Shown: positions 8,590-18,704, counted from the stretch's first letter. The stretch is 64,000 nucleotides of DNA from Paenibacillus sonchi (GCF_016772475.1 NZ_CP068595.1:1240001-1304000), one strand, 5' to 3'. The notes: generated from the sequence alone by a model not told the origin. A program made the numbers and translations.

Positions 8590-10218
8590 ATGGCTTACGA
8601 ACCGTTATGGAGTGCTGCTCCCGAGAAACTTAACAAGTTCGAATTCGTCAAACTGCAGAAGGACGGGCTGGATGTGATCCGCACCATTATTGAAAAATAT
8701 GCCTTGGAGGGCTACAGCTCCATTCCGGCCGATGACCTGGATCTGTTCAAATGGGCCGGTGTATACCAGCAAAAGCCGCGTGAAGGACATTTCATGATGC
8801 GTGTGCGTATTAATACAGGCATTATGACCTCAGACCAGGCCAGAACATTGGCGGAAATCGCCAGACGGTACGGCCGGAATCTAATTGATGTAACTACACG
8901 GCAGGCTATCCAGTTCCATTGGCTGACGGTTGAGCATCTGCCGGATATTTTCAAGCGGCTTGAAGCCGCAGGTCTCTATTCCTTCGAAGCGTGCGGCGAC
9001 TGTCCACGGACCATTGTCGGCAACCCGCTGGCAGGGATTGATAAGGATGAACTGTTTGATACCACGGGTATTGTCGAGCAGTTGAATGATTTTTTCATGC
9101 TGAACCGTGATTTCTCCAACCTGCCGCGCAAATTCAAAATTTCTGTATCAGCCAACAAGTTCAATAATGCGCAGGCGGAAATTAACGATTTGGCTTTTAC
9201 ACCTGCGGTAAAAGTCATTGATGGCGCTCTAACCCAAGGGTTCCATCTGATGGTGGGCGGCGGACTCTCGGCCAAACCGCATCTGGCGCAAAAGCTGGAT
9301 GTCTTCGTGAAGCCGGAAGAAGCGCTTAAGGTAGCTGCCGGGGTGGTTACCCTGTTCCGTGATTACGGCTACCGGGAGAAACGCCACCATGCCCGTCTGA
9401 AATTCCTCGTCGCCGACTGGGGTGCCGAGAAATTCAAAGCGAAGCTGATTGAAGCCGTAGGCGAGCTCCCATCCCGCGGAGAAGATCAGACGGTTGGGTG
9501 GCAGGCCGCTTATTTTGACGGTGTGCATCCCCAGGTCCAGGAAGGTCTCAGCTACGTAGGCCTGAACGTTCCAGTCGGCCGCTTGAACAGCGATGAGCTG
9601 GAGGAGTTGGCCGGGCTGGCCGATCAGTACGGCGAAGGTAAACTCCGCACCACCATGACCCAGAACATGATTATCAGCGGGGTACCGGATGATAAGCTTG
9701 AAGCTCTACTGGATGCCCCGGTGCTGCAGCGGCTGTCGCCAACCGCCAAAAACTTTATCAGCCGCACCGTCGCCTGCACCGGCAATGAATTCTGCAACCT
9801 GGCTCTCGTGGAGACCAAGCAGCGTGCGGTCAGTGTTGCTGCATATCTGGATGAGCATATCCATCTGGATGAGAAGCTGCGCATTCATTTCGTTGGCTGT
9901 CCCAACGCCTGCGGGCAAAAGCAGGTTGCCGATATCGGTCTGCAAGGTACGCTGATCAAAACACCGGAAGGCATGACCGATGCATTCGATATCGCAATAG
10001 GCGGGACGCTTGGCTGCGGAGACCGCGGTCCTGCGGCCGAATTCACCCGTCCGCTGAAGGGCCGGGTAAAAGGAGACCGGGTAGGCCCGGTTCTGGAGCA
10101 GCTCATCTCCTTCTACACTGAGCAGCGGCAGGAGCAGGAGAATTTCTATGCGTTCACAAACCGGGTAGGTATACCGGCATTTCAAGAACAGCTTACTGCC
10201 ATTCTAGAGACTGAGTGA
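8590..10218 (+). CDS. Ferredoxin-type nitrite/sulfite reductase (siroheme, 4Fe-4S)
   Basis: Six-electron reductase of the sulfite/nitrite reductase family, soluble and cytoplasmic. The cofactor-binding cysteines are all present: C396 and C402 in ACTGNEFC (C-x5-C) and C437 and C441 in GCPNAC (C-x3-C), which ligate the 4Fe-4S cluster and siroheme. The two ferredoxin-like half domains and both siroheme domains fit the 542-residue length. The second ATG at 8590 is chosen: AGAAAGG lies 10 nt upstream, while the ATG at 8581 would touch it. The sequence alone does not decide between nitrite (NirA-like) and sulfite as substrate; no flavoprotein subunit gene adjoins, suggesting ferredoxin as donor. 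A DUF3977-like gene follows. Confidence 0.88.
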   Translation: MAYEPLWSAAPEKLNKFEFVKLQKDGLDVIRTIIEKYALEGYSSIPADDLDLFKWAGVYQQKPREGHFMMRVRINTGIMTSDQARTLAEIARRYGRNLIDVTTRQAIQFHWLTVEHLPDIFKRLEAAGLYSFEACGDCPRTIVGNPLAGIDKDELFDTTGIVEQLNDFFMLNRDFSNLPRKFKISVSANKFNNAQAEINDLAFTPAVKVIDGALTQGFHLMVGGGLSAKPHLAQKLDVFVKPEEALKVAAGVVTLFRDYGYREKRHHARLKFLVADWGAEKFKAKLIEAVGELPSRGEDQTVGWQAAYFDGVHPQVQEGLSYVGLNVPVGRLNSDELEELAGLADQYGEGKLRTTMTQNMIISGVPDDKLEALLDAPVLQRLSPTAKNFISRTVACTGNEFCNLALVETKQRAVSVAAYLDEHIHLDEKLRIHFVGCPNACGQKQVADIGLQGTLIKTPEGMTDAFDIAIGGTLGCGDRGPAAEFTRPLKGRVKGDRVGPVLEQLISFYTEQRQEQENFYAFTNRVGIPAFQEQLTAILETE

Positions 10219-10249
10219 TACAACTACAATATCCAAGGGGTACTGTCAT

Positions 10250-10486
10250 TTGAAATATATCGAGTTCGGTATAGGCAACCGATGGATGCTGCGGACAGAA
10301 ACCGAATGGAGTGATGGCACAGAGACTGAAGAAAAGGGAATTGTGCCTCCTCTCAAATTCCATTCCTTGTATATAAGAGTATGGATAAGACAAACCGTAT
10401 GGATTATCGATAGTAGAGAAGGCTTCAAGCGTTCCAGAAAAACACGCAATGCCTTCAAAATTATCATTGGGATCAGCAGTTATTAA
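10250..10486 (+). CDS. DUF3977-like small protein
   Basis: 78 residues starting MKYIEFGIGNRWMLRTETEW and continuing with the EEKGI and LKFHSLYIRVWI blocks that I associate with the DUF3977 family, whose function is unknown. It starts with TTG at 10250, with AAGGGG 9 nt upstream, and follows the reductase by 31 bp, so cotranscription is likely. No membrane segment or signal peptide. A terminator hairpin follows at 10503. Any link to nitrogen or sulfur reduction is only suggested by position. Confidence 0.7.
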   Translation: MKYIEFGIGNRWMLRTETEWSDGTETEEKGIVPPLKFHSLYIRVWIRQTVWIIDSREGFKRSRKTRNAFKIIIGISSY

Positions 10487-10502
10487 GAAAGCTGCTATGT
10501 AA

Positions 10503-10531
10503 AAGGGCCGTAGTGTATTGCTACGGCCCTT
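10503..10531. terminator. Bidirectional terminator hairpin
   Basis: GGGCCGTAG and CTACGGCCC pair around a 7-nt loop, flanked by AAAA on one side and TT on the other. It lies between convergent transcripts, the reductase/DUF3977 pair (+) and uvrA (-). Confidence 0.85.
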
Positions 10532-10588
10532 CCTATGCTTCGATTGCAGGACAGAAACAGTGCTGTCGCTGCAGCCATATGCTATCCG

Positions 10589-13461
10589 CTATACCATGTC
10601 CGAAGTCTGCAGCTCCAGGGCTTTGGTCCGCTCTGTATCGCGGATCAGTACGGGCTTCAGGTATTTCCCGGTATAGGATTCCTCCACCTCGATAATCTTC
10701 TCCGGTGTCCCCGTAGCAATCACTGTACCTCCGCCGCTACCGCCTTCCGGTCCCATGTCGATGAGATAGTCGGCAGTTTTGATCACATCGAGATTATGCT
10801 CAATGACGAGTACAGATTCACCGGAGTCCACCAGACGATGCAGCACCTCAAGCAGCCGCCCGATGTCATCCACATGCAGCCCCGTTGTCGGCTCATCCAG
10901 AATGTACAGCGTCTTGCCGGTACTGCGGCGGTACAGCTCGGAAGCCAGCTTCACGCGCTGCGCCTCGCCGCCTGACAGGGTTGTTCCCGGCTGGCCGATA
11001 TTGATGTAACCTAATCCAACGTCCAGCAGAGTCTGCATCTTGCGGTGAATCTTCGGAATATTCTTAAAGAATTCAGTAGCATCTTCTACGGTCATCTCCA
11101 GCACATCGGAGATGCTTTTCCCTTTATACTTCACTTCCAGTGTTTCGCGGTTATAGCGTTTGCCTTTGCAGACCTCGCAGGGAACATAGACATCCGGCAG
11201 GAAGTGCATTTCAATCTTGATAATGCCATCCCCCCGGCAAGCTTCACAGCGTCCGCCTTTGACATTGAAGCTGAAGCGGCCTTTCTGGAAGCCGCGCACC
11301 TTGGCTTCGTTGGTCTTGGAAAAAGGTCGCGGATATCATCGAATACACCGGTATAGGTGGCCGGATTGGAACGCGGAGTCCGGCCGATTGGCGACTGGTC
11401 GATATCAATGACTTTGTCCAGATTTTCCAGACCGCGGATTTCCTTGTGCTGCCCCGGACGGACCTTGACCGCTTTGTTCAGCTGCCGGGCCAGACTCTTG
11501 TAGAGAATCTCATTCACGAGCGATGATTTGCCAGAACCCGAAACTCCGGTTACTGCTGTAAAGACACCGAGCGGAATTTTGACATTCACATTCTTCAGGT
11601 TGTTCTCCTTGGCGCCGCGGATTTCGATCCAGCGGTCATCTGTAACACGCCGTTTGGAGGTAACCGGAATAAACTTGCGTCCGCTCAGGTACTCCCCGGT
11701 CAGGGAATTCGGGTCATTCATGATCTCCTTCGGGGTGCCCTGGGCCATGACCTGCCCGCCGTGAATCCCTGCACCCGGACCAATATCAATGATATAGTCG
11801 GCCGCCATCATCGTATCTTCATCATGTTCGACTACAATCAGAGTGTTGCCCAGATCGCGCATATGCCCAAGTGTTGAGATCAGCCTGTCATTATCCCGCT
11901 GATGCAGACCAATGCTTGGTTCATCGAGAATATACAGCACGCCCATCAGGCTGGAGCCAATTTGGGTCGCCAGCCTGATCCGCTGTGCCTCACCGCCGGA
12001 GAGCGAGCCGGCCGCACGGCTAAGCGTCAGATAATTCAGTCCCACGTTGACCAGGAAGCCCAGACGGCTGCTGATTTCCTTGAGGATCAGGTGGGCAATG
12101 GCCGTTTCCTTCTCACTCAGAGCAATATTGTCAAAGAATTGGAGGCAATCCCCAATGGACAGATCAGTCACATCGGCAATATTACGGTCATTGACCGTTA
12201 CGGCGAGAATTTCCTTCTTCAATCTTTTGCCTTTGCACACATGGCAAGGCTTGGCGCTCATGAAGCCTTCGATGAATTCGCGGATGCCATCGGAGGCTGT
12301 CTCACGGTAGCGCCGCTCCAGGTTGGGGATAATCCCCTCAAAGGCAACAAGCGCATCCTTCCGCTGGCCGAAGTCATTTTCATACCGGAAGCGGATCTTC
12401 TCGCTGCCTGTACCGTTCAGCAGCTTGTTCATATGATCCGGTGACAGACTGCTCACGGGAACGTTCTGCGGAATTCCGAAATGCTCGCATACGGATTTCA
12501 GGAATTGCGGATAGTAGTTCGATGTGCTGCCTGTCCAGGCCAGAAAAGCGCCCTCTTCAATGCTTTTCCCCTGATCTGGAATTAAAAGGTCTGGATCGAC
12601 AACCATCTTCATCCCAAGTCCATCGCATTCCGGGCAGGCTCCAAAGGGGCTGTTGAACGAGAACATGCGCGGTGCAAGCTCTTCGATGCTGAACCCGCAA
12701 ACCGGGCAGGCAAAGCTTGAGCTGAACAGCAGTTCCTCCTGGCCGATGATGTCGACCAGAATTTGCCCGCCGGAAAGCTTGAGCGCGGTCTCCAGAGAGT
12801 CGGTCAGCCGCGTCTGCACGTCATCCTTGATCACGATCCGGTCAACTACAACCTCAATGGTATGCTTCTTGTTCTTCTCCAGCACGATATCCTCAGTGAC
12901 TTCACGCAGCTCGCCATCCACACGCACACGGACAAAGCCCTGCTTCGAGATATCACTGAACAGTCCCTTGTGTTCACCCTTGCGGCCGGAGATCACCGGC
13001 GCCAGAATCTGCAGCCGGGTTTTCTCAGGATACTGCATGATCCGGTCCACCATCTGCTCAACGGTCTGGGACGTAATCTCGATGCCATGATCCGGGCAGT
13101 GCGGATGCCCGATCCGGGCGAACAGCAGCCGCAGATAGTCATAAATTTCCGTTACCGTGCCCACGGTCGAACGCGGGTTGCGGCTTGTTGTCTTCTGGTC
13201 AATGGATATTGCCGGAGACAACCCGTCAATGGAGTCGACATCCGGCTTCTCCATCTGCCCAAGGAACTGCCTGGCATAGGCCGACAGGGACTCTACATAA
13301 CGGCGCTGTCCTTCAGCGTAGATCGTATCGAACGCCAGCGACGATTTGCCGGAGCCGCTAAGTCCCGTCAGCACGACGAAGCGGTCACGCGGAATCGTTA
13401 CGTCAATGTTCTTAAGATTGTGCGCTCGCGCACCTTTAATTACAATATTTTCGTTCGCCAA
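10589..13461 (-). CDS. uvrA: Excinuclease ABC subunit A, frameshifted in this sequence
   Basis: DNA damage-recognition ATPase of nucleotide excision repair, acting with UvrB and UvrC. It starts at a TTG (13461) with AGGAGG upstream and reads [20 protein letters not shown]. It has two ABC ATPase halves ([13 protein letters not shown] and [12 protein letters not shown] as Walker A sites; signature [13 protein letters not shown]), and zinc motifs CPVCGFSIE and CEACRGDG. The frame breaks after VFDDIRDLF and resumes as [20 protein letters not shown]; one T is missing from the five-T run at 11320-11324 (minus strand). The conceptual protein is about 957 residues, normal for UvrA. The second ATPase half keeps [14 protein letters not shown] and [12 protein letters not shown]. 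Separate frames span 11131-13461 and 10589-11299. uvrB lies just upstream on the same strand. Confidence 0.92.
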
Positions 13462-13868
13462 CGGTATAACCTCCTAAAAACCTTTTAAATTAAATAAATA
13501 TTTTCCTGAAAAAATTTTCGATCCCTCCCAAACCCTCCCTTAGCCAAGGGAGGGCCCCAAGGGTTGCACCCTCTGGACACCCGCAAGGCTGCTGGCGAGA
13601 GAGCTGGAGAGAATGGACCTAGCTAGTGTGACGAAAGGAGCGCTTGTCCCTACGGGACCGCTGAAATGTGGGCGCTCCAGGGAAAACCGCTGTCCCTTCG
13701 GGATGCGCAAAGTGCCTCAACTGCGGGCTGTCCCTTCGGGATGCGCAAAGTGCTTTAAGTGCAGGCTGTCCCTTCGGGATGCGCAAGGGCGACATTTATT
13801 TAAAAAGAACGGCCTGGACAGCGCCGTCCTGTACTTGCGGATCAACCAAGAGTGTGGCTGGGGGAGTA
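13462..13868. repeat. uvrB-uvrA spacer with 38-bp tandem repeats and several hairpins
   Basis: 407 bp without a gene. Three copies of a 38-bp unit start at 13689, 13727 and 13765, each opening GCTGTCCCTTCGGGATGCGC, with a CCCTTCGGG mini-palindrome inside. Other hairpins: CCCTCCCTT/AAGGGAGGG (13533-13554) and GGAGCGC/GCGCTCC (13637-13678). A shorter relative, GGAAAACCGCTGTC, occurs at 13681 and again near 17822 beside gcvH. No U-run terminator is evident, so uvrBA readthrough is possible. Confidence 0.7.
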
Positions 13869-15860
13869 TTACTCGGCCCGCAGCTCCAGAAGTGCATCGC
13901 GCAGCTCGGCGGCGCGCTCGAATTGCAGGTTCTTGGCAGCATCCTTCATCTCAGCCTCCAGACGCTGCATCAGGCTTTGGCGGTCCTTCTTGCTCATCTT
14001 GCCTCCCACGCCGGTGAGATACTCTGCTTTGGACTCGGCGACCTTCGTCGCCTCGATGATATCGCGCACTTTCTTGTTGATCGTTGTTGGGGTGATGCCA
14101 TGCTTCTCGTTGTAGGCAATCTGCGTTTCCCGGCGGCGCTGGGTTTCGGTCATAGCCTTTTCCATGGATTCCGTGATATGGTCACCATACATAATTACCC
14201 GGCCGCTGGAGTTGCGGGCCGCACGGCCGATGGTCTGAATCAGCGAACGCTCCGAGCGGAGGAAGCCCTCCTTGTCGGCATCGAGAATCGCAACCAGGGA
14301 TACCTCGGGCAAATCAAGCCCTTCCCGCAAGAGGTTGATCCCCACAAGAACATGGAAGGTGCCCAGCCGGAGATCGCGCAGAATCGCCATGCGCTCCAGC
14401 GTCTTGATGTCGGAATGCATGTAGCGCACCTTGATGCCGATTTCCTTGAAATAATCGGTCAGGTCCTCGGACATTTTCTTCGTCAGAGTTGTAACCAGCA
14501 CACGCTCGTCACGCTCCACCCGTTCACGGATTTCGCTGATCAGATCATCAATCTGCCCCTCAGTCGGGCGCACCTCGATAATCGGGTCCAAAAGACCGGT
14601 AGGACGGATGATCTGCTCAACCATAGTATCGCAGTGCTCCAATTCATATGGGCCGGGTGTGGCTGACACATATACGATCTGATTCACCTTGTCTTCGAAT
14701 TCCTCAAACTGCAGCGGCCGGTTGTCGAGCGCGGACGGCAGGCGGAAGCCATGCTCAACGAGAACAGTCTTGCGTGCCCGGTCGCCGTTGTACATCGCCC
14801 GGATCTGCGGCAAGGTCACATGGGATTCGTCGATTACAATCAGCATGTCATCTGGGAAATAATCCAGCAGTGTATATGGTGTTGCTCCAGGCTCACGGAA
14901 GGTAAGCGGTCCGGAATAGTTCTCGATACCTGAACAAAAGCCGACTTCCTTCATCATCTCGATGTCGTAACGGGTGCGCTGCTCCAGCCGCTGGGCCTCC
15001 AGCAGCTTGCCGGCGTCCCGGAGTACGGCCAGCCGTTCTTCCAGTTCCCGCTCAATATTGACAAGAGCCACGCGCATCGTTTCCTCTTGGGTAACAAAGT
15101 GGGAGGCCGGGAAAATCGCCACATGGTCGCGTTCCCCGATCAACTCTCCGGTCAACACGTCAATTTCGGTAATGCGCTCGATCTCATCACCGAACAGCTC
15201 TACACGGATAGCATGCTCGCCCTGCGAGGCCGGGAAAATCTCTACCACATCACCGCGCACACGAAATGTGCCCCGCACAAAGTTAATGTCGTTGCGCTGA
15301 TACTGGATATCCACGAGCCGGCTCAGTATCTGGTTCCGAGGCTTCTCCATCCCCACCCGCAGCGACAGCAGCAGGCTTCCATATTCCTTCGGCGAGCCGA
15401 GGCCGTAAATGCAGGAGACGCTGGCGACAATAATAACGTCACGCCGTTCGAACAAGGAACTGGTCGCGGAGTGACGCAGCTTATCTATTTCTTCATTGAT
15501 GCTGGAATCTTTCTCGATGTAGGTGTCGGAGGAGGGAATGTACGCCTCTGGCTGGTAGTAATCATAGTAACTGACGAAGTAGTCTACCGAATTGCTTGGA
15601 AAAAACTCCTTGAACTCACTCGCCAGCTGGGCAGCCAGCGTCTTGTTGTGTGCAATAACCAGCGTAGGCCGGTTCAGCTTGGAAATCATTTGTGCGATGG
15701 TAAAGGTCTTCCCTGTACCGGTCGCTCCCAGCAGCGTCTGGTGCTTCTTGCCCTGCCGGATGCCGTCTACTAATTCTTGTATGGCATGAGGCTGATCGCC
15801 CTGGGGTGTATACTCAGACTCCAATTGAAAAGTCTGCGTACTGACGACAATATCACTCAT
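13869..15860 (-). CDS. uvrB: Excinuclease ABC subunit B
   Basis: Damage-verification helicase-like subunit of nucleotide excision repair. 663 residues, full length. Walker [11 protein letters not shown] at about residue 45, the beta-hairpin region [20 protein letters not shown], helicase motifs including VIDESH, and QTIGRAARN near the end of the helicase core are all present. The C-terminal UVR domain ([20 protein letters not shown]) binds UvrC. The ATG at 15860 follows AGGGGAG. The promoter at 15977-16005 carries a LexA-type box, so SOS control is likely. uvrA follows after a 407-bp repeat-rich spacer. Confidence 0.97.
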   Translation of the reverse strand: MSDIVVSTQTFQLESEYTPQGDQPHAIQELVDGIRQGKKHQTLLGATGTGKTFTIAQMISKLNRPTLVIAHNKTLAAQLASEFKEFFPSNSVDYFVSYYDYYQPEAYIPSSDTYIEKDSSINEEIDKLRHSATSSLFERRDVIIVASVSCIYGLGSPKEYGSLLLSLRVGMEKPRNQILSRLVDIQYQRNDINFVRGTFRVRGDVVEIFPASQGEHAIRVELFGDEIERITEIDVLTGELIGERDHVAIFPASHFVTQEETMRVALVNIERELEERLAVLRDAGKLLEAQRLEQRTRYDIEMMKEVGFCSGIENYSGPLTFREPGATPYTLLDYFPDDMLIVIDESHVTLPQIRAMYNGDRARKTVLVEHGFRLPSALDNRPLQFEEFEDKVNQIVYVSATPGPYELEHCDTMVEQIIRPTGLLDPIIEVRPTEGQIDDLISEIRERVERDERVLVTTLTKKMSEDLTDYFKEIGIKVRYMHSDIKTLERMAILRDLRLGTFHVLVGINLLREGLDLPEVSLVAILDADKEGFLRSERSLIQTIGRAARNSSGRVIMYGDHITESMEKAMTETQRRRETQIAYNEKHGITPTTINKKVRDIIEATKVAESKAEYLTGVGGKMSKKDRQSLMQRLEAEMKDAAKNLQFERAAELRDALLELRAE

Positions 15861-15958
15861 TTGCCCGTCTCCCCTCTATCGTCTAAAATATATGAATATA
15901 TTATAATTGTGGCCCGATGATTCTCTCTCCATACTGCTCTGAAATATATGGAAGATAA

Positions 15959-15970
15959 GAATACTTGTTC
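15959..15970 (-). promoter_or_regulatory. LexA (DinR) SOS box candidate
   Basis: On the minus strand GAACAAGTATTC matches the Gram-positive SOS core GAAC-N4-GTTC with one mismatch. It lies directly downstream of the uvrB -10 hexamer, where a bound repressor would block transcription. Confidence 0.6.
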
Positions 15971-15976
15971 CCGTTT

Positions 15977-16005
15977 ATTATACAGTGTTGCCCAGATTCA
16001 TGCAA
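15977..16005 (-). promoter_or_regulatory. uvrB promoter, sigma-A type
   Basis: TTGCAT (-35, 16000-16005) and TATAAT (-10, 15977-15982) on the minus strand, separated by exactly 17 bp, pointing toward uvrB. Confidence 0.75.
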
Positions 16006-16040
16006 ACCATAATATATAGAAATTTAAGGAGCTTGAACTA

Positions 16041-16826
16041 ATGGATATCACTTCAATTATCGGCCTGCTGGCCGGTCTGGCTGCGCTGGTCGGCGGCTTT
16101 TTTTGGGAAGGCGGAAGCCTGTCCGGGCTGCTCCAGCTGAATGCAGCGCTTATTGTATTCGGAGGTACGCTTGCCGCCGTAATGGTCAGCTTCCCGGCCT
16201 CCAGACTGCGTTCCGTGCCTGCGGCGCTGCGGCTGGCTTTTGGCAGACATGCGGACACTACGGAAGAACAAGCCGAAGAGCTGATCTCCATGGCAGCCGT
16301 GACAAGACGCAGCGGTGTACTGGCTCTGGAGAAGCGAGCCGAAGAGCATCCCGACCCCTTTACCAGCGAGGGTCTTATGCTCATTGTTGACGGTACAGAC
16401 CCCGAACAGGTCCGGCAGATTCTGGAGCTGGAGATGGACGCCAAGGAGCTGAAATACGAAGGCTATGCCAAAATTTTTGAAGCCGCAGGCGGTTATGCGC
16501 CCACCATGGGCATCATCGGCACGGTCATGGGGCTGATTCGCGTACTCAGCAATCTTACCGATCCCTCCAATTTGGGAGCATCGATCGCAGTTGCCTTTAC
16601 GGCAACGCTGTATGGTGTAGCCAGTGCTAATCTAATATTTTTACCCATTGCCTCCAAAATCAAATCCCGCAGCCAAAGCGAGCTGGGTTCGATGGAGATG
16701 CTTATGGTAGGCATTCTTGCCCTGCAGAACGGGGACCATCCCCAGCTTGTGCGCAAAAAGCTTCGTTCATTCCTGAACAGGTCCGCCGGAGAACGCAGCA
16801 CCGGCAATACACGAGGCCTGTCATGA
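16041..16826 (+). CDS. motA: Flagellar motor stator protein MotA family
   Basis: Ion-channel subunit of the flagellar stator in the cytoplasmic membrane. 261 residues with four hydrophobic segments: two at the N-terminus (SIIGLLAGLAALVGGFFW and LNAALIVFGGTLAAVMVSF), then a cytoplasmic loop of about 100 residues, then two near GGYAPTMGIIGTVMGLIRVL and AVAFTATLYGVASANLIFLP. The GTVMGLI block with its following residues is the MotA signature. AAGGAG sits 8 nt before the ATG. It overlaps motB by 4 bp (ATGA), so the pair is translationally coupled. Ion specificity (proton MotAB or sodium MotPS) cannot be read from this alone. No other flagellar genes are nearby, as expected for a stand-alone stator operon. 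Confidence 0.88.
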   Translation: MDITSIIGLLAGLAALVGGFFWEGGSLSGLLQLNAALIVFGGTLAAVMVSFPASRLRSVPAALRLAFGRHADTTEEQAEELISMAAVTRRSGVLALEKRAEEHPDPFTSEGLMLIVDGTDPEQVRQILELEMDAKELKYEGYAKIFEAAGGYAPTMGIIGTVMGLIRVLSNLTDPSNLGASIAVAFTATLYGVASANLIFLPIASKIKSRSQSELGSMEMLMVGILALQNGDHPQLVRKKLRSFLNRSAGERSTGNTRGLS

Positions 16827-17691
16827 GACAAAGAAACCGGAGAAAACCCCGCGCGGGAGGCCGGGAAAGCCGCGACCGCTGGATGATCACCTATGCGGAT
16901 CTTATTACGCTGCTGCTGATTTTTTTCGTAATTTTGTATGCGATGAGCAGTCTGGACACTCAGAAATTCAATATTGTGACCGGTGCCTTATCGGACACCT
17001 TTAAAAGCGGAAATCCGGTGCTGGAGGGGGGAACGGCGTACTGGATGGTCAAAAAGGAATAACGTCCGAAGGAACAGGCAACGGGCAGAAGAGTGAACCC
17101 GGAGACGATGCTGAATCCGGTATGAATCAGGAGCAGCAGAATGCAGGCGGCAGCCCGGCAGCCAGCCCCCCTCCAGAAGGCACACCGCCTTCGGCGCGTG
17201 AACAAGCCTTCCGCGACCAGGAAGCGAAGCTTGCTGCGCTGATGGGCGTCATCACCAAATATGTTGAAGACAATAACCTGGGCGGCCAGATCTTTGTGGC
17301 GGACAAGCCTCAGGGTATCGCAATTACGCTCAGCGACCGCTATCTGTTCGATGCCGGCAGAGCCGAGCTCAAGGCGCCGGCGTTTCCCGCGCTGCGGCAG
17401 CTGTCAGGCCTGTTCCGCGGGATTGGAGCCACGATCAGCATCGAAGGCCATACGGATGATACCCCAGTATCGGCAGGCTCACGTTATAATGACAACTGGG
17501 AATTGTCCGGTGCCCGCGCCCTTTCGGTGCTGCGCTTCTTTTTAGATAATGAGGGGCTCAGTCCCGGTAAGTTTCAGTATGCCGGGTATGCGGATACCCG
17601 TCCTGCTGTCAGCAACTCCACCCCGGAAGGCCGGCAGAAAAACCGCCGCGTTGAGATTACAGTCCTGCGGCAGCTTCAGGAAGAAGAGTAG
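16823..17691 (+). CDS. motB: Flagellar motor protein MotB family (OmpA domain), frameshifted in this sequence
   Basis: Stator partner of MotA, anchoring the motor to peptidoglycan. The N-terminal frame (16823-17062) has the single transmembrane helix with the essential aspartate region, RWMITYADLITLLLIFFVIL, where D in YADL is the ion-carrying residue. The frame is lost at the six-G run 17026-17031; one more G restores it and joins to an open frame reading LDGQKGITSEG, then the OmpA/MotB C-terminal domain with ISIEGHTDDTPVS and NWELSGARALSVLRFF (peptidoglycan binding). The repaired length is about 289 residues, normal for MotB. The continuous distal frame starts with ATG at 17122. A -1 homopolymer sequencing error is the likely explanation. 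Confidence 0.85.
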
Positions 17692-17755
17692 CTCACCTGT
17701 CAACTCAGAGAGCAGCAGGACTTCTCCTCCCGGTATTCCACATTAAAATATCACA

Positions 17756-17816
17756 AAAAGACAGACCTCACACATTAGTTACACTTAATGTGATGAGAAA
17801 GGTCTGCCTTTTTGGT
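17756..17816. terminator. Bidirectional terminator between motB and gcvH
   Basis: AAAAAGACAGACCT and AGGTCTGCCTTTTT pair, with an inner CACATTA/TAATGTG stem. T-runs on both strands fit the convergent motB (+) and gcvH (-) transcripts. Confidence 0.88.
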
Positions 17817-17845
17817 GAGCCGGAAAACCGCTGTCTTCCGGGTAT

Positions 17846-18238
17846 TTATTCCCCGATTAATTCGCGGTAAGCTGCCGCATCAAGCAGCCCGGACGCCGCT
17901 TCCGCAAACTCCCCGCTGATTTCCAGCTCAAAAATCCATCCGCCGCTGTACGGCTGATCGTTAATCAATTCCGGGCTGGCTTCCAGTGTGTCATTGATTT
18001 TGGTCACAGTTCCCGATACCGGGGAGTAAAGCTCCGACACCGTCTTGACGGATTCAATGCTGCCCACGCTGTCGCCCGCAGAGATAGCCGCCCCAACCTC
18101 AGGAAATTCCACAAATACGATATCGCCAAGCAGATGCTGGGCATGATCCGTTATCCCGATACGCACTACGCGCCCTTCACCCTGCTGCGCCCATTCGTGC
18201 TCTTCGCTGTACAGCAGGTTGTCTAGCACTTCACTCAT
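17846..18238 (-). CDS. gcvH: Glycine cleavage system H protein
   Basis: Lipoyl carrier that shuttles the aminomethyl group between the P, T and L proteins of the glycine cleavage system. 130 residues, normal length. The lipoyl-attachment lysine is K65 in GSIESVKTVSELYSP. In Firmicutes GcvH can also act as a lipoyl relay to other complexes. It is transcribed away from the gcvT-gcvPA-gcvPB operon, unlike in many genomes where it stands elsewhere, and the divergent spacer holds the glycine riboswitch of the other operon but none facing gcvH. The ATG at 18238 follows AGAGGCGGC at about 6 nt. Confidence 0.95.
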   Translation of the reverse strand: MSEVLDNLLYSEEHEWAQQGEGRVVRIGITDHAQHLLGDIVFVEFPEVGAAISAGDSVGSIESVKTVSELYSPVSGTVTKINDTLEASPELINDQPYSGGWIFELEISGEFAEAASGLLDAAAYRELIGE

Positions 18239-18363
18239 TCTTAAGCCGCCTCTTTTCCAAATTTGGAGTTTGTAAAATTAGTTATAGACTAAGTTATCGC
18301 GCCGCTCAATGTCAATATAACTAACAGGAAAATAAAATTTGTCATCTTTTTGACGTTTTTTTG

Positions 18364-18393
18364 TTGACAGCGGAGTTGTATACCCGGTTTAAT
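18364..18393 (+). promoter_or_regulatory. Promoter of the gcvT riboswitch transcript
   Basis: TTGACA (18364-18369) and TTTAAT (18388-18393) with an 18-bp spacer, about 40 bp before the first aptamer. Confidence 0.7.
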
Positions 18394-18432
18394 GGAGTCA
18401 GTAGAAAACAATACGGTTTGCGAATGATGGCA

Positions 18433-18625
18433 TAGGGAGAGACTGTCTCACAGGAAGACAGCGCCGAAGGAGTAAGCCCGGGAGGGTGAATCTCTCAGGC
18501 AAAAGGACCTTTGCCGGACGCATCTCTGGAGAGCTATCGGGACTCTGCCTCGCAGGGTCCGGATCACCAACGGGGAAACCTGCACGCCGGGCGGCAGGGT
18601 AACTCTCAGGTACCAAGGACAGAGC
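18433..18625 (+). ncRNA. Tandem glycine riboswitch (two aptamers)
   Basis: Two consecutive aptamers precede gcvT. The first (about 18433-18534) has GCGCCGAAGGAGTAA, then TCTCTCAGGCAAAAGGAC and closing TCTCTGGAGAGC. The second (about 18536-18625) has GGACTCTGCCTCGCAGGGTCC, then AACTCTCAGGTACCAAGGAC and AGAGC. These match the known gcvT-type cooperative glycine riboswitch of Bacillales, which turns on glycine cleavage genes when glycine is abundant. The 3' end overlaps a terminator at 18615-18675, as expected for an ON switch acting by antitermination. Confidence 0.93.
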
Positions 18626-18675
18626 GAAGGACTTATATGCGGGTTATGCATATTTGTCCTTTGCCTGTCCTTTTT
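18615..18675 (+). terminator. Riboswitch expression platform (intrinsic terminator)
   Basis: Two nested arm pairs, AAGGAC (18615-18620) with GTCCTT (18667-18672) and AAGGAC (18627-18632) with GTCCTT (18656-18661), end in a T run. The first arm is also part of the second aptamer's closing region, so ligand binding would compete with the terminator. Confidence 0.8.
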
Positions 18676-18704
18676 CGCATGTAATCAGACAAGGGAGTGA
18701 GCAG

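Noticed and set aside
13613..14017. Plus-strand gene across the 38-bp repeats
   Set aside because: It runs into the uvrB gene antisense and owes its openness to the tandem repeat; no binding site.
18654..18704. Upstream start for gcvT
   Set aside because: This part overlaps the riboswitch terminator and lacks a binding site; ATG 18705 has AAGGGAG and matches the family N-terminus.
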